Notes under the pieces: model-generated
Told to the model about the DNA's origin: nothing
Database searches by the model: none
Seen by the model: only the letters and a program-made list of their open reading frames with translations
Part shown: in pieces, positions 1 through 11,226 of the stretch
Layout of the letters: the number at the start of each line of letters is the position of its first letter
How positions within the stretch are numbered: position 1 is the stretch's first letter
Made by a program: the position numbers and the translations under genes
Source of the DNA: Phaffia rhodozyma
Taxonomy: Eukaryota; Basidiomycota; Tremellomycetes; Cystofilobasidiales; Mrakiaceae
Length of the DNA: 64,000 nt
Direction: 5' to 3'
Assembly (NCBI GenBank): GCA_014706385.1
Contig: JACGZH010000008.1
Location: forward strand, 620,001-684,000

Positions 1-67
1 CTCTCCATTCTCATTTTATGGCTCAAGAGTCTGTGCTGAAGGTAGTTTATCGAACCTGGGTTTACAG

Positions 68-787
68 ACATCAGGTTGCGCCTGCCGAACTGGAGATTTT
101 ACTCTTGACCCATCCTGGAGTAGCGGATGTCGGTGTAGTAGGTATTTGGAGCGAGTCTGAGAAGTCTGAGGTACCCAGGTTAGAACCGCCTTTTCCATAC
201 ACCCTCTCAACTAATACCCGCCTCTAAGTCTTCAGAATCCATTGTTGTGTCCACCCACCCATCTTGCATCAATCACAAACAGAGCCTTTGTTGCACCGAG
301 TAGTACAGACGATCCGTTAACGCACGAGGCTGAGACCACGTTGATCCTTGAGATTCAGGACTGGATGAAGACAAAGGTTTGTAACCTTACTACACCGCAG
401 CCGCCGGTTCTACTTGATGCCCCCATCAGTATAGCTTTCGTTGTGCTCGATATTGAATACTACCCTCTCTGGTATGGACTTGAAATGCAGGTTGCTTCAC
501 ACAAACTGCTCCGCGGTGGGATCGTGCTCATTGATCAGATTCCAAGATCGTACGTCTCCTCTGTCACCAGTCTGTATAGATGTGCAACTCCGGACAATCT
601 CAGCTAACGATAATATTGTTGCTTTCTCCGTCCGGGGATGTTCTGATTTGGCTTGGTAAATCTCCTTGGCTTTATGGTTCTTGCTTGGCTTCTCCTTTTT
701 TGGGGAATCGGGTAAACTAGTGCGTCTGGAAAAATTCTTCGAAGGAAGCTGAGAGATTTGGCCAGTACATCACCTGGACATGTCTGA
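68..787 (+). CDS. 4-coumarate-CoA ligase-like acyl-CoA synthetase, C-terminal part (5' end outside window)
   Basis: This is the last ~110 residues of an ANL-superfamily adenylating enzyme, which activates a carboxylic acid with ATP and transfers it to CoA. I model four exons: 68-178, 283-376, 491-549 and 721-787, all with GT-AG borders. They join in frame to give the C-terminal AMP-binding subdomain: HQVAPAELEILLLTHPGVAD near the start, then IDQIPRSASGKILRRKL, which holds the conserved catalytic lysine loop, and a short tail ending PGHV. The order and spacing match the 4-coumarate/fatty-acyl-CoA ligase branch. The acceptor at 67 suggests more exons lie upstream of the window. No peroxisomal SKL-type signal is seen at the C terminus. 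Substrate cannot be told from this fragment. Family is confident; exon borders are likely correct because the last exon only reads properly when the serine codon is split across 549/721. Confidence 0.85.
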
Positions 788-1688
788 TCAAGCCAAGCCG
801 AAAAACACTCCTAATGTATCTGCTCATTTTTCTATCTTTATCTGGTACACTGAAGATAACTCGACAAAGAATGGCTGTGTTTGTCACCTTCTGTACTATT
901 ACCGGCTGGGTCGTCCATTGACCATTGTATGATGTGTGGATTTTGGCATTTGTTTCTAGTATCGATTGAACTCGGTGTGTCATACTAAATATGAATACAA
1001 TGATGTTCAAGACTGGATAATAATTCTTTTCAAGGATGAAGATGTAAATCAAAATCATCAACTAAAATACGTTGAGCAGCGGATCAGCTTGTAAGATCAG
1101 AAAATAGAATAGGAAGGAAGAAGTTGATACCGATACTGCACGATGGCGCCCATCACACTACCATGGGTGAACTATGCAGCTAGTTTCGACAAAGTTCTAT
1201 GTTCCTTTCTTCTCTGTATAATGATTGCCGAGCGGCGCACGGAGAGGTCGTCGAGGAGATGTTCAATATGTGCATGCACGCGTCACGCCGTCAATGTATA
1301 GGCAGCGTCGTACATTCGTTTGCACTTTCATACTCATCCACCGGCTACATCTCGTACCGCCCACACATCTCGTACATTTGCCTCTCTTTTCTTGGCTCTA
1401 ACTCCCACACTTGTTCGAATGGTTGAGCACGGTGTACAGGCTGACTTTCCAATTGACTGCTCGTCCGATACTTCGCTTGAAGAAACATTTAAGACGAGAC
1501 TTACAACTAACCTCATAGAAAAGACTTTCTCCTCCCTTCACTACACATATTGTATCCCCTCTTGCGTCTTTCTTCTTTATCATACCCCGAGTTTATATTC
1601 TCTGATCACTTCCTTTAAACTTCCCATTCCTTGCACCTCGGAACCCTACTGATTCTTCTTCATCAACGTTATCGTCATTATCATTGTG
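788..1688 (+). other. Intergenic region, tandem genes
   Basis: About 900 bases between the ligase stop and the glyoxal oxidase start. Short open frames occur on both strands, but none has a family motif, a good start context or splice partners. It should hold the ligase 3' UTR and the promoter of the oxidase. I see no repeat or RNA gene. Confidence 0.5.
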
Positions 1689-4600
1689 ATGAAGACTATC
1701 ATCTTACTATCCACCCTACTTACACCATTATCGTCTCAAGCCTTTCCCTTTCAAGCTCGGCGACCTGAAATTGAGCCACGAAAGTCTAATCTGACTTTGA
1801 CCTGGCAGGGTTATGTGAGCTATTCCTTACTCTGTCAAATCTATACAGTTCTAGTAAACGATAGTTGTTCACGCCTCAACACTCATTCGTCTCGAACTTA
1901 GTACCTTCCTGGTGCTGAAGGGGGCACGCCTTTTACACCTTACTATGTGCCCACAGGCTCTTCAGCCATCGATGATAATTCCACTTCGCTAGTCTATAGT
2001 CCTGCTGGTGCATGGGATTCCGCTATTGCGGAAGATATTCATGTAAACGGAACGTCCCACTGGAGTTCAGAGGAGGGAGCTTCAGTAGCGTATTCCTTCA
2101 AGGGTGATTCGATCGTTGTGTTCGGGTCTATTGGGCCAGATTTGTCAGTACTCTCCCTTGAGTTCTTGTCGGTTATATGCGCACATATTCAAGGTCTATT
2201 GCTGATGAACTGAAGCACACGCCTGGCCACCTGTCCTGACCTAATTGATGGATGAATCTTGCAGTGGTATAGTGTGAGTTGAGCCTCCATTGAATTTGCG
2301 ATCTCTTTAAGAGTGGTGATAACTCAACTCGGCCTATTCTTGTCGATCTCTAGGGATATCTATATCGACTCGGTGCTTGTATCGCAGAACGATCTGTATT
2401 CTGCTCAGGAATACTCTGAACAAGCTATCTTCCGATCAGAGAGCCTCGGAAATGGAACCCAGTAAGAGTTCATCTCCCCCACAATTTCGACATGTGTATT
2501 TGCTTTTCCATAATACATCTCTCATCGTTCTTCTATGCGGTCGCCTTCTATCACCAGTGATCTTCGTATGGTTATCAACGACAAACGTAATCCGTCTAGT
2601 ACAGCTTCAAACGTCGAAATAGATGCTCTGGTCATCACGCCTTTTACCGAGAGCTTTGATTTCGGGTACGACGCGCTCGTCGAAGCCAAAGTCAAGGATG
2701 CCTCTCTAGATGCGGTCACAAATACCGCTGCAGTTAACGAGAAGTGGACTTTAGTTCAAAAAGGAACTACTGGAGTATCCGCTATGCAGTCAGTTTCTTT
2801 CTGCTGAACGGTCTCTGGTATCGTGGTCATACCGCTGGTTGGAAAATCCATTCTGATGTCTGTTAGCCCTTGATCTATCGCCTCCAGATTGGTAGTAATT
2901 GACGAGACTCATGCTGTGTTGATCGACAAGGTCGCCCATAACCCTCTCACTATCGACGGTCACCCTGCTTGGTCTGCTCTCTATAACTGTAAGCCTCCCA
3001 CAAACTGAACGATCAAAAGTTGAACTTTAAGCTAATCAGACATATTCTTTTTCTCGTAAAACTAGTGCAAACCAATGAAGTTACGCCTATCAATCTACAG
3101 AGCAATTCATTCTGTAAGTCGGCCTAACTGTCCCATTATTTGCTCAACACTGAGTTCTCTACTCACGATGTTTTGATAGGCGCCGGTGGCTCATTTTTGG
3201 GCGATGGTACTGTGTGTATACATATATCTGGCGCCTCTCAATTTTTGTTTGAGTCTCCAATTACTCATTCGCAGATTCATTTTGTCGCAGTTGATCAATG
3301 TTGGCGGAAATCCGGTGGACGCTTCTGAAACAGGACCCCTCGACTTTCAGGTATATCGGTTACTTCTTCCTATGTCTCTTGGTTAAGGCTTACACAAAGT
3401 TTCTTGAACTGACATATTTCATGATGCGAATAGTATGTCGATGGAATTCAAGGTTTGCGCCTGCTTGAAAACTGTACCACCAGCGCAGGCTGTGTCTGGT
3501 ACGATAACCCCAGCGTACTCAAAATCGAAGAGCCAAGATGGTACCCTACCGTAACTCGGCTGGACGATGGATCAGCAATCATTATTGGCGGTTCAAACTC
3601 GGGAGGATTCATCAATCAGCCTGTCAGTTTGGATAATCCTTAGTTACCTCTAAATATCATGGAACAGCTGAGCTAATAAGCCTTCTCCTATGATCGTTCG
3701 TGCGTTCAGTCCTGGAACGTACCTTCCTACGAGTTTTACCCGTAAGCCACCCTTGTAGAAAGCCTCGTCTCAGGCGGATTGCTGATCATCTTTGGGCATT
3801 CTACTACAGATCAAAAGGTTCCGGTCCGGTCAACTCTGGTCAGCCTGCATTCTCATATGGACTTGAAGACGCAGATGGATCTAACCTTTGAATTATTTTA
3901 GATTTCTTGACTTCGACATTGAATGCCAACTTGTTCGCCATCAGCTTTCTTCTTCCTGATGGAGTAAGCTCATAGTTTGATGTTTATCCTGTGAAGCCTA
4001 CTATAATTCTGACGGCTGCTGGGGCGTATTTGTGATGATGGGGCTTTGATAGAAACTTTTCATGGCTGCCAATCAGGATGCAATCATCTATGACTGGAAG
4101 AACAATATCGAGACGGCTCTGCCTCAGATCCCTAATGGAGTTCGGGTGACGTACCCGATGACTGGAACTGGCATCTTGCTCCCTTTATCAGAGGCTAACA
4201 ACTGGCAACCGGAGGTAATCGCTTCTGATCATTTCGATTTTGATGGTCTCAAGAACTGACATGAACTCAACTTCATACATCCCTATCATTCAATCATAGA
4301 TCATGATCTGTGGAGGATCGACGTCGAGTGATACTGTGTCACCAACGCTTGTGAGTTTCGTTGTAAACATTAGCTGGCTGAATGTTCAGCTGACGGCTTT
4401 ATGCCTTACCTCTACGACCTGCGGTATCAAAAGCTCAAAACATCGGATCCCGCCTCCGATCAGTGCTCTCGGATGGTTCTGACTGAAGCTGGTATAGCAG
4501 CTGGTTGGTCTGTGGAGTCTTTGCCCCATCCATGGCTCATGGTACGTTTTATCTGTCGTCAGTTGACAAACACCAGGCTGAATTCTGCGAAACTGGTTCG

Positions 4601-5735
4601 ACTTTCTTTGATTATACGATCCTTCGGTCAGCCCGATTCGGTTTTGACTCCCGACGGGAAGATCATATTTGCGAACGGCTGTCAGTCTGGTTATGCTGGA
4701 TGTATGTTCCATCAGATTTTGTTGACTTGGATAATGAGTTGAGACATGACAAAGTTGGCTGACTTGAACAATCACGTCTAGATGGAAATGTGGAAGACCT
4801 TGTTGGACTGTCAAACTGCGCCAACCCTGTCTTACAGCCAGTGCTTTACGATCCTAATGGTAAGTCTTCACATTTTGTTTTACTACTCCTTGTTCTATCC
4901 TGTCAGACACATGTTAACAACAATGGAATATTTAGCGCCCAAGGGAACTCGATTCTCCACTACCGGTATTCCAGCGTCGTAAGTCTCTTGAAATTGTTTT
5001 CTTTTCTTTTCCTTTTTTTTTCACAGTAGGGCGCTCTCTAGCTAAGTACAACCGACAAACATTTTAGAAATATCCCCCGAGTCTATCACTCTGTCGCAAC
5101 TCTTGTTCGTGAGTAGACCCCATATAGCTCAATATCAACACTTATCAAAATGCGTTTCATTGACATCATCGCGAGTTTTTATCCTCTGAAGCTGATGGCC
5201 GAATCATGGTCAGTACTCCATAAGATCTTCTTCGTTTCTCTAAATCTATGAGAGATAGAATTCAACACGACAAGAGCTAACCTAGACTTTCTTCTTTTCG
5301 TATTTTTGCGCTTGGTAGATCGCTGGAAGCTCACCATGCCCGGATGTCTGCAACGAGATTCTTCCTACGGAATTCCGAGTTGAATGGCTGTCTTCTCCTG
5401 CTCTTTCCTCGAATCGACCGGTGTACTCCAACCTACCAAAGAACATCCCCTTTAACTCAACCTTTAACTTGACCGTCTCTGCTGGCTCGATTCCTAGTGG
5501 GACGACGGACGTTGAGGTCGCGCTGATGGACCTGGGTTTCAAGACGCATTCGAACTCGGCCAATATGAGGCTAGTATATTTGACTACTCAGATCGTTGGA
5601 ACAACTTTGGTTGTTCAAGCCCCTCCAAACGGACAGATCTATCCTCCTGGGCCCGGCTATATCTACTTGGTAGTAAATGGCGTCCCTAGTGAGGCGACTA
5701 AGGTGATCGTCGGGTCTGGAGTGAATCCGACGTGA
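1689..5735 (+). CDS. Secreted glyoxal oxidase (copper radical oxidase) with extra N-terminal beta-sandwich domain
   Basis: Glyoxal oxidases are extracellular copper enzymes that oxidise aldehydes and make hydrogen peroxide. I model 22 exons summing to 2256 nt (751 aa). Residues 1-19 are a signal peptide (MKTIILLSTLLTPLSSQAF). Residues ~45-180 form a beta-sandwich-like domain (SVAYSFKGDSIVVFGSIGPD and following). The GLOX domain starts near WTLVQKGTTGVSAMQ. All copper and radical-cofactor positions appear: Cys in SNSFCAGG (codon split over 3113/3180), Tyr in PRWYPTVTRL, Tyr-His in IPRVYHSVATL, and a late His in GFKTHSNSANMR inside the C-terminal DUF1929 domain. The gene contains a 9-nt exon (2265-2273) and a 17-nt exon (5192-5208). 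Start 1689 is used because the preceding GTG is not a eukaryotic start. The physiological aldehyde is unknown; family assignment is firm. Confidence 0.93.
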
Positions 5736-6197
5736 AGCATCATTCATACGTTCAACAACTACATCTTGCATGAGTTACTATTTTTTAATTTCTTTATCTT
5801 TTCTACATCTCTCTTATACTTGGGCTATTTGATTTTACTTTTCTTACTGCTGTGCTCTTATCTCCAGAGCTCTACTTCCTACTATCTGTGCGTTGCATCA
5901 TTGGGACAATTATCGTAGCATTCGTTCACACGTGTAGCATCGTATCCCTTTCAAATTCACTTGTGGACTTTTCGAGTATCTTCATAGTCAACGCGGGCTG
6001 GACGTCCTATACTTTCCTTTTTGATCACATTCTTTTGTAACCTGTAGAAGGTCTTTGTGTTTCAAGGTCTTGGGCATTAACATGTCGAACAACCGATCGT
6101 TGCAAGGGTTTTTTTTAAACTGGGGATACATATTCTTATAACACAAATCGAACAGCTTGGACATGCAGTCGCTCGTGCCTTTCTTTTATCCGACCCC
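5736..6197. other. Intergenic region between convergent genes
   Basis: The stretch lies between the stops of the glyoxal oxidase (plus) and the orphan protein (minus). It is AT-rich and pyrimidine-rich, with no supported reading frame. It should contain both 3' UTRs and polyadenylation signals; I cannot assign exact sites. Confidence 0.5.
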
Positions 6198-7238
6198 TCA
6201 TTTGATACTTGACCCAAGATATCCAAAGTCCGGCCAACTATCTGTTGGTCCTGTAGGCGGTTGAAATCTTGGGGCAAGAGTGGGCGAGGGTGAAGTAACA
6301 CCCAAAGGACCCTTTATCTGACGCGTAGACGTGCATGAATCTGCTGACAAGGGTGTGGGTGTGACAGGGAGCAGATCCATGGTTGTCGCCGTCTGCTTTG
6401 TGATCGACGTTGGAGAAGGAGAGGTGGCCGGCTTAGTTGACGCAAACGAAGATGGGAAAGAAAGGATCGAATTCGGAGAACACGGAGAGGGAGGTAGATT
6501 CAGAGGATGAATTGAAGGATGTATCGGCGACGGGTGTGGATGGACAAGTAAAGGTGAATTTGACACAAACGCTTTGTCGGTCTTGACTGGATCAGGAGGA
6601 ACGCTGTGTTTCGCAAGTGGCCGAGCGCTTGGGTCTGACTTGACAACAGGTGGTATTGAAGGATGAAAGACGATGGAGTTTGTAGTTTTAGGCGTGACAG
6701 CGGCTGCTATCGAAGAACAAGATGAAGCGTTCGACGCAAGCTCATCAGGCAGTTCATTCATATATATTGATGTTGGAGAAGGTCGAATGATAGTAGAAGT
6801 CGACCTCCCAAACGATCCTCTGGACCCTAACGGACGGGCTTCTATCCCTTGGTTTGTTCTTGTTGAGTGGCGAGCGGATATTTTTCCGGCCTCATGAAAC
6901 TCATTAGAAGTATCAGTGATATGATTTGGACGATGAGTGAGTAGGTGATGATACAAGTTTGGCCGCGACTTCTGGCCATTCACTTTCTCATCCATTGAAG
7001 TTTGTTCGTCGGCTTTCCGCTTTCCGAGCACTCGCCCGACATGATCGTTTGTTAAGGATTTTGGTAGTGTGAGGGACGCGTTTGGTTTGTAAGCGAAAGA
7101 GAGATCCGGATGATAAGCACCGACTGTCAATGATTCAGGCGCAGGTGTGTGTGCGAGTGCGGCTGGAGGCGAGTCAGCAGGGTTTCGATAGACAGGAGCA
7201 AGCTTTGAACCTATCCTCTGTAATCTATTCTTCATCAT
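6198..7238 (-). CDS. Hypothetical proline/serine-rich disordered protein, 346 aa
   Basis: An uninterrupted 346-codon frame starting with two ATGs at 7238. I do not recognise a family. The sequence is rich in Pro, Ser, Thr and His and looks disordered throughout, with a basic patch near residue 70 (VLGKRKADEQ) and Pro-His repeats in the centre (HPHPSPIHPSIHPLNLPPSP). No transmembrane helix, signal peptide or zinc-binding pattern is visible. It is unusual here in having no intron within 1 kb, and an upstream exon in the 7239-7530 region is possible. It is divergent from the dehydrogenase gene and convergent with glyoxal oxidase. The frame is much longer than chance and has no competing long frame, so it is probably coding, but this rests on length alone. 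A regulatory or scaffold role would be a guess. Confidence 0.5.
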   Translation of the reverse strand: MMKNRLQRIGSKLAPVYRNPADSPPAALAHTPAPESLTVGAYHPDLSFAYKPNASLTLPKSLTNDHVGRVLGKRKADEQTSMDEKVNGQKSRPNLYHHLLTHRPNHITDTSNEFHEAGKISARHSTRTNQGIEARPLGSRGSFGRSTSTIIRPSPTSIYMNELPDELASNASSCSSIAAAVTPKTTNSIVFHPSIPPVVKSDPSARPLAKHSVPPDPVKTDKAFVSNSPLLVHPHPSPIHPSIHPLNLPPSPCSPNSILSFPSSFASTKPATSPSPTSITKQTATTMDLLPVTPTPLSADSCTSTRQIKGPLGVTSPSPTLAPRFQPPTGPTDSWPDFGYLGSSIK

Positions 7239-7740
7239 CTGAGCTTTCTGTCGGATGGATGATGATGGATAGACAGAATTGAAAGGCAGATACGAGTCAG
7301 TCAGGTTTCATGAATTCAGATTGACTCGAGGCAAACGAAACCTTGGCCCGTCAACGGGATTTGAACGACATGCTGAACTCACTCTACAGAGTGCCAACGT
7401 TTTGAGGAAACCCTGATCAGTTTGATCCTCTATCGGATCCGTACTCATATCAGAAGGAATACAGTGCGTTCGACGTGGATGGAATGAATTGAAACGGAAA
7501 GGGATGGTCGTCAGGAGGAGGATGAGCAAGACGCGTTCACAAGACGCGTGTGCTGATAAATTACATTCTTATCTAATCATATCAGCGTGTCTGTCGATGA
7601 CGCTTCAACTCCCGATCTTCGATCGGTTGCGGACGAACACGAACGCTCAATGGTTTAAAGAGGGGAGGAAGAACAAGGATGCGCTCTCTTTTCTCCTTTC
7701 CTATCTCACCCACTCGCCACATCATCTGAATCAACACATC
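7239..7740. promoter_or_regulatory. Divergent promoter region, orphan protein / SDR
   Basis: About 500 bases separate the two divergent start codons. It should hold both promoters. A frame continuous with the dehydrogenase start extends upstream to 7489, but it lacks family similarity and the ATG at 7741 gives the normal short N terminus. No clear motif repeats were seen. Confidence 0.45.
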
Positions 7741-9172
7741 ATGCAATCAGTCCTCGCCCCTTTGATCGGACGTGAGTCGGTCTTCTTGATTCATCCGTGG
7801 AATATGTTCTCGACTGATCCTGTTGACATACTCGTTTCTAGCTACCGTTCAAATCCCGCCCAGTCTTGTCGGTCGAACCGCGATCGTCACTGGCGGAGCT
7901 CTCGGTATTGGTTACGAGATCTCCAGGGCCTTAGCCAAAGCAGGAGCTCGAACGATCATGATCAACCGGAAGGAAGAACAGGGTGACTCGGCCATTGCCA
8001 AGATCAAGAAAGAAAGCCCAGATGCGGTAGTTGAGTGGGTTCACTGCGATCTGGGAAACATGAAGGAGGTCAAGTCCGTATTTGGAAATCTGGAGCGAAA
8101 AGAAGATAGATTAGATCTGGTCAGTGGGTTGTCAGTTTGGAATGATGGTAAACGGAACAGGTCTCAAGTTGTTGCTCTTTATACCTTGATCCCAACAGCT
8201 CGTCCTCGATGCGGGTATCAACATAAACACCTACGGGCTGGACTCAGACGGAATTGAAAGACACATGGGAGTCAAGTAGGTTCAATCTCATTCTATGTGG
8301 TTTTTTGCGAGCTATTCTGAGTGATCTGTTGTTTCCAGCTGGTTCGGTCACTTCTTAGCCATCAACACGATCTACCCTCTTATCCGTCGAACTTCGAAGC
8401 TGCCGAACGTTCAGCCGCCTAGAATTGTGTTTGAGTCTTCCGAGCTTCACAGGGCTGCTCCGGGCTCGATGAAGTTTGCAGATATGAAGGAGATAAATGA
8501 TGAGAGCATCACTCCCCTTCAGGTGTGTTTTCTTGTTACGTACATGTGGTATCCGTCTTGTCTATCGACTTTTGTTCCTGCTGTGTTTCAACAATCTTTT
8601 CTTCGTCTCAACAGCTATATGGACGAACCAAAGCGGCGATGATTCTGGGAGCAAAGTACGGAATTGTAGAGAAAGTCATCAAGCCGAATGGGGACAACAT
8701 TTGGTGCTCGGCTGTCCACCCCGGAACCGTACGTTTTCGATTATTATTATTTTGGTGGTCTGCATTTCCCTTTTTTTTCCCTTTTTTTTCCCTTTTTTTT
8801 TCTTTTTTTTTTCTTGACAAGCTTGGACGAGCTTAAAGTACCATGTCTGATAACACACAGGTTATCACTCCTGGCCAAGATCAATGGAAAGACGCCTACG
8901 GAACGATCGTCGGTGGAGCTATTCAATACCTCGGAGAAGCCGCAGGCATGAACGAAGAGCAGGGCTCTTACTCTGCAATCTGGGCACTGACTAATCCTGA
9001 AGTCATCGAAAAAGGATGGAATGGTTACTACTTCTCAGGGTCATCCACTCCGGGAAAAGAAACCGCCCAGTGCTCTGATCCAGAGATTGGAGACAACCTA
9101 TGGAATCTTTCCCATCAGATTGTCAGAGAGAAACTTGGACCAGATGGGTTGACCCCTTGGGATAAGCAATAG
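7741..9172 (+). CDS. Short-chain dehydrogenase/reductase (retinol-dehydrogenase-like)
   Basis: An NAD(P)-dependent oxidoreductase of the SDR family. Six exons (7741-7771, 7842-8119, 8199-8275, 8339-8522, 8615-8728, 8861-9172) sum to 996 nt, 331 aa. The Rossmann nucleotide-binding motif TGGALGIG sits near residue 25, just after PSLVGRTAIV. The catalytic YxxxK is LYGRTKAA, its codons beginning the fifth exon, and the catalytic serine is in IVFESSELH. The structural NAG motif reads DAG (LVLDAGININ), an uncommon variant. The 331-residue length with a C-terminal extension matches fungal retinol-dehydrogenase/WWOX-like SDRs rather than the compact 250-residue class. No signal peptide or membrane segment. 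A pyrimidine-rich tract (about 8765-8812) precedes the last acceptor. Substrate is not predictable from sequence. Confidence 0.9.
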
Positions 9173-9406
9173 ACAGATCTCTACTTTCTTTGGTTACACT
9201 ATAGGCTTCCATGCTGCCCTCCTAACCGCTTTCTCTGTATCCATCGTAGCTTCTATCTATCCTCTATATAAGGATGTACTTGTTATCTGTTCTCTTGCGC
9301 ACTGACAAGTTGAGATAAGAAATTCTTGTGTTAGGGTTACATTTATTTTATTCTCGTCATCTCATCTTTCGCCTTGTCCATCATCTTTGTACATCAACAC
9401 TCCATC

Positions 9407-10720
9407 ATGGGCAACGTCGTCTCCAGCTCAGGTCCTCCGTCGCCTCCATCTTCAGATGGAACCGTCCTCTTGAATCCCCCTCTCACACCGGCTGGTCGCC
9501 CATCTTCCACTGATGTCAGTCCGGACCAATATCCGTCCTGGAAGACAGCTACATTGGAACTCTCATCCAACGGAACGACAGAATGGGTTTTCTTCGCTAG
9601 AGGGTCGTCTTCCGCTGGTCACGTCAGGTTTGTGGAGAGCACGACCGGTAAGGCCGAGGTCGTGGTTCATGTCGGCTATGCGGCTGAGGGCGCACTAGAC
9701 ACGCTCAATGTTTGTCTGTTAGCCAAAGGTGATGATGTCAGAGGTGTGGGCGTCTATGTGAGTCTTTTTGGGGCGTGGGGGGTTTCTTGCTTGGGAACCA
9801 TCTTTTCGTTTCTGTATCTGACTGATCATCGAGGTTTCCTTGCCTGTTCTCGCTCAAATCTTGATCGGGTTCAATTTTGAAAGACGCCTCATCGGATACA
9901 TGTCCCTAGGAATCCTCTCTATATCCATACTGTCATACACCTCCCCGCTGGCTCGTCTATGCACAACTCAGCGCCCTCCCACGTCATGACCACGTTCACC
10001 TCCAACACATCGTACCATCTTTCGCTTCCTTCTGCCTGCCCACTTACAGGTTTGAACATCCAGACATCGAACGGATCCATCTTGTTCAGCTCGCCGGTGG
10101 ACGTCAAAGGCGACGTGACGGTCCGCACGTCCAATGCGTCGATCAAAGGGTCTGACATGCGTTGCGAGGCACTCAAGGTCATCACGTCCAATGCGTCTAT
10201 TGAGTTTGGTCGGGTCTCGTCCCGTCCTTCGACATCGTTGCCTCTGGCAGAGCGGACGAGGCAGAGGATGGAGTTTGTGACGTCCAACGCGCCGGTGCGG
10301 TTGCCATCGATTGATGTTCCCACGGGTTCGGTCGAATGCAAGGTCGAGTCGTCAAATAAACCTATTTCGATCACTTTTAAACCTGTTGAAACGCCAACGG
10401 GTCCAGACAAGAGTCCTGATGAGAAGCAGTGGCAGCAGCAGCAGCAGCAACAACCTAAGCTCAAGATCAAGACATCGAACGCACCTATAGAGCTGGCCTA
10501 TCAACTGCCTTACACAGGCCATCTCGATGTCCGGTCCAGCGGGTCCCAAGGGGTCCTCCTGTCCGGCCTCGACCTCGGCGAAGGAGGGGCAAACAAGTTG
10601 AAGAGAGAGACCGACGGCAGGATCTGGGGACACGTCGGTCCGACGTCCGGAGAAGGATCGAATGGATCGATCGATGTGGCGAGTAGTAATGCGAGGGTAG
10701 GAATCACGTTTGGGCCTTGA
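9407..10720 (+). CDS. DUF4097-like beta-repeat protein, probably N-myristoylated
   Basis: Two exons (9407-9757, 9884-10720) give 395 aa. From about residue 145 the protein shows a run of short beta-strand repeats around Thr/Ser-Ser-Asn: TSNGSILF, TSNASIKG, TSNASIEF, TSNAPVRL, SSNKPISI, TSNAPIELAY and SSNARVGITF. This is the pattern of the DUF4097 adhesin-like beta-solenoid family, whose function is not established. The N terminus MGNVVSSS fits the N-myristoylation rule (Gly2, Ser6), which would tether it to a cytoplasmic membrane face. A glutamine tract encoded by CAG/CAA repeats lies at about 10432-10455. No signal peptide or transmembrane helix is present. The intron acceptor at 9883 is weak but is the only one that keeps the frame. 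Role unknown. Confidence 0.75.
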
Positions 10721-11226
10721 CCTCATTAGCATGTTCTTCCTCTTCCCCTGTTTTGTTCTTTCCCATAAATTCTCTCTCTCTCTCTTATTTTCATTGTATT
10801 CGATCAGACCTGGAGTGATAGAGATGGTCATCAGACGGCATGTTCCAAGCGCGTGCTTTCCGTCTGTCTCTTTTCCTTCTATGCGCCTCTCGTGAAAAGG
10901 GATGAGAGTGAGGGGGGGGGGGGGGGGGGGGGGGGGGGACCTCTAGAAAGATTTCATTTAGTATCGGGGAAAGAAAATAAAAGATGGAACGGGAAGCGAG
11001 ACGTAAAGAGAAGCACCCTGGAGCGAAGCCAAAGTAAAGTCGCCAAAAGGGAAGAAGGTCCATAGAAGGAACCACCATGTAAAAAGGGGGGGGGGGAAGG
11101 GAGGACGAAACAGAAACTAAAAAACCAGATGCAACAAAGAGAAAGATGAACGAAAAAGAAAAAGAAAAAAGTCAAACGGAAGAAGGGAACGACAAGGCCC
11201 GAGGGGGGTGTAGGGGGGACCCCGTT
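10721..11226. other. Convergent intergenic region with long G tract
   Basis: The region separates the 3' ends of the DUF4097-like gene and SEC21. It contains an uninterrupted run of 27 G (10912-10938) and a second of 11 G (11096-11106), surrounded by purine-rich sequence. On the minus strand, the direction of SEC21, these are C runs in or beyond the 3' UTR. No coding feature is supported. Confidence 0.6.
10912..10938. repeat. Poly-G/poly-C homopolymer, 27 nt
   Basis: An uninterrupted run of 27 guanines, the longest of several in this part of the window (others at 14760-14778, 15084-15099, 15700-15716, 15730-15743 and 15953-15974). Length is likely to vary between isolates and to be error-prone in sequencing. 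Confidence 0.9.

Noticed and set aside
7325..7425. Possible minus-strand tRNA: a GTTCAAATCC-like B box near 7350
   Set aside because: The T-arm does not base-pair, and no acceptor stem or D-arm can be folded around it. Treated as chance.
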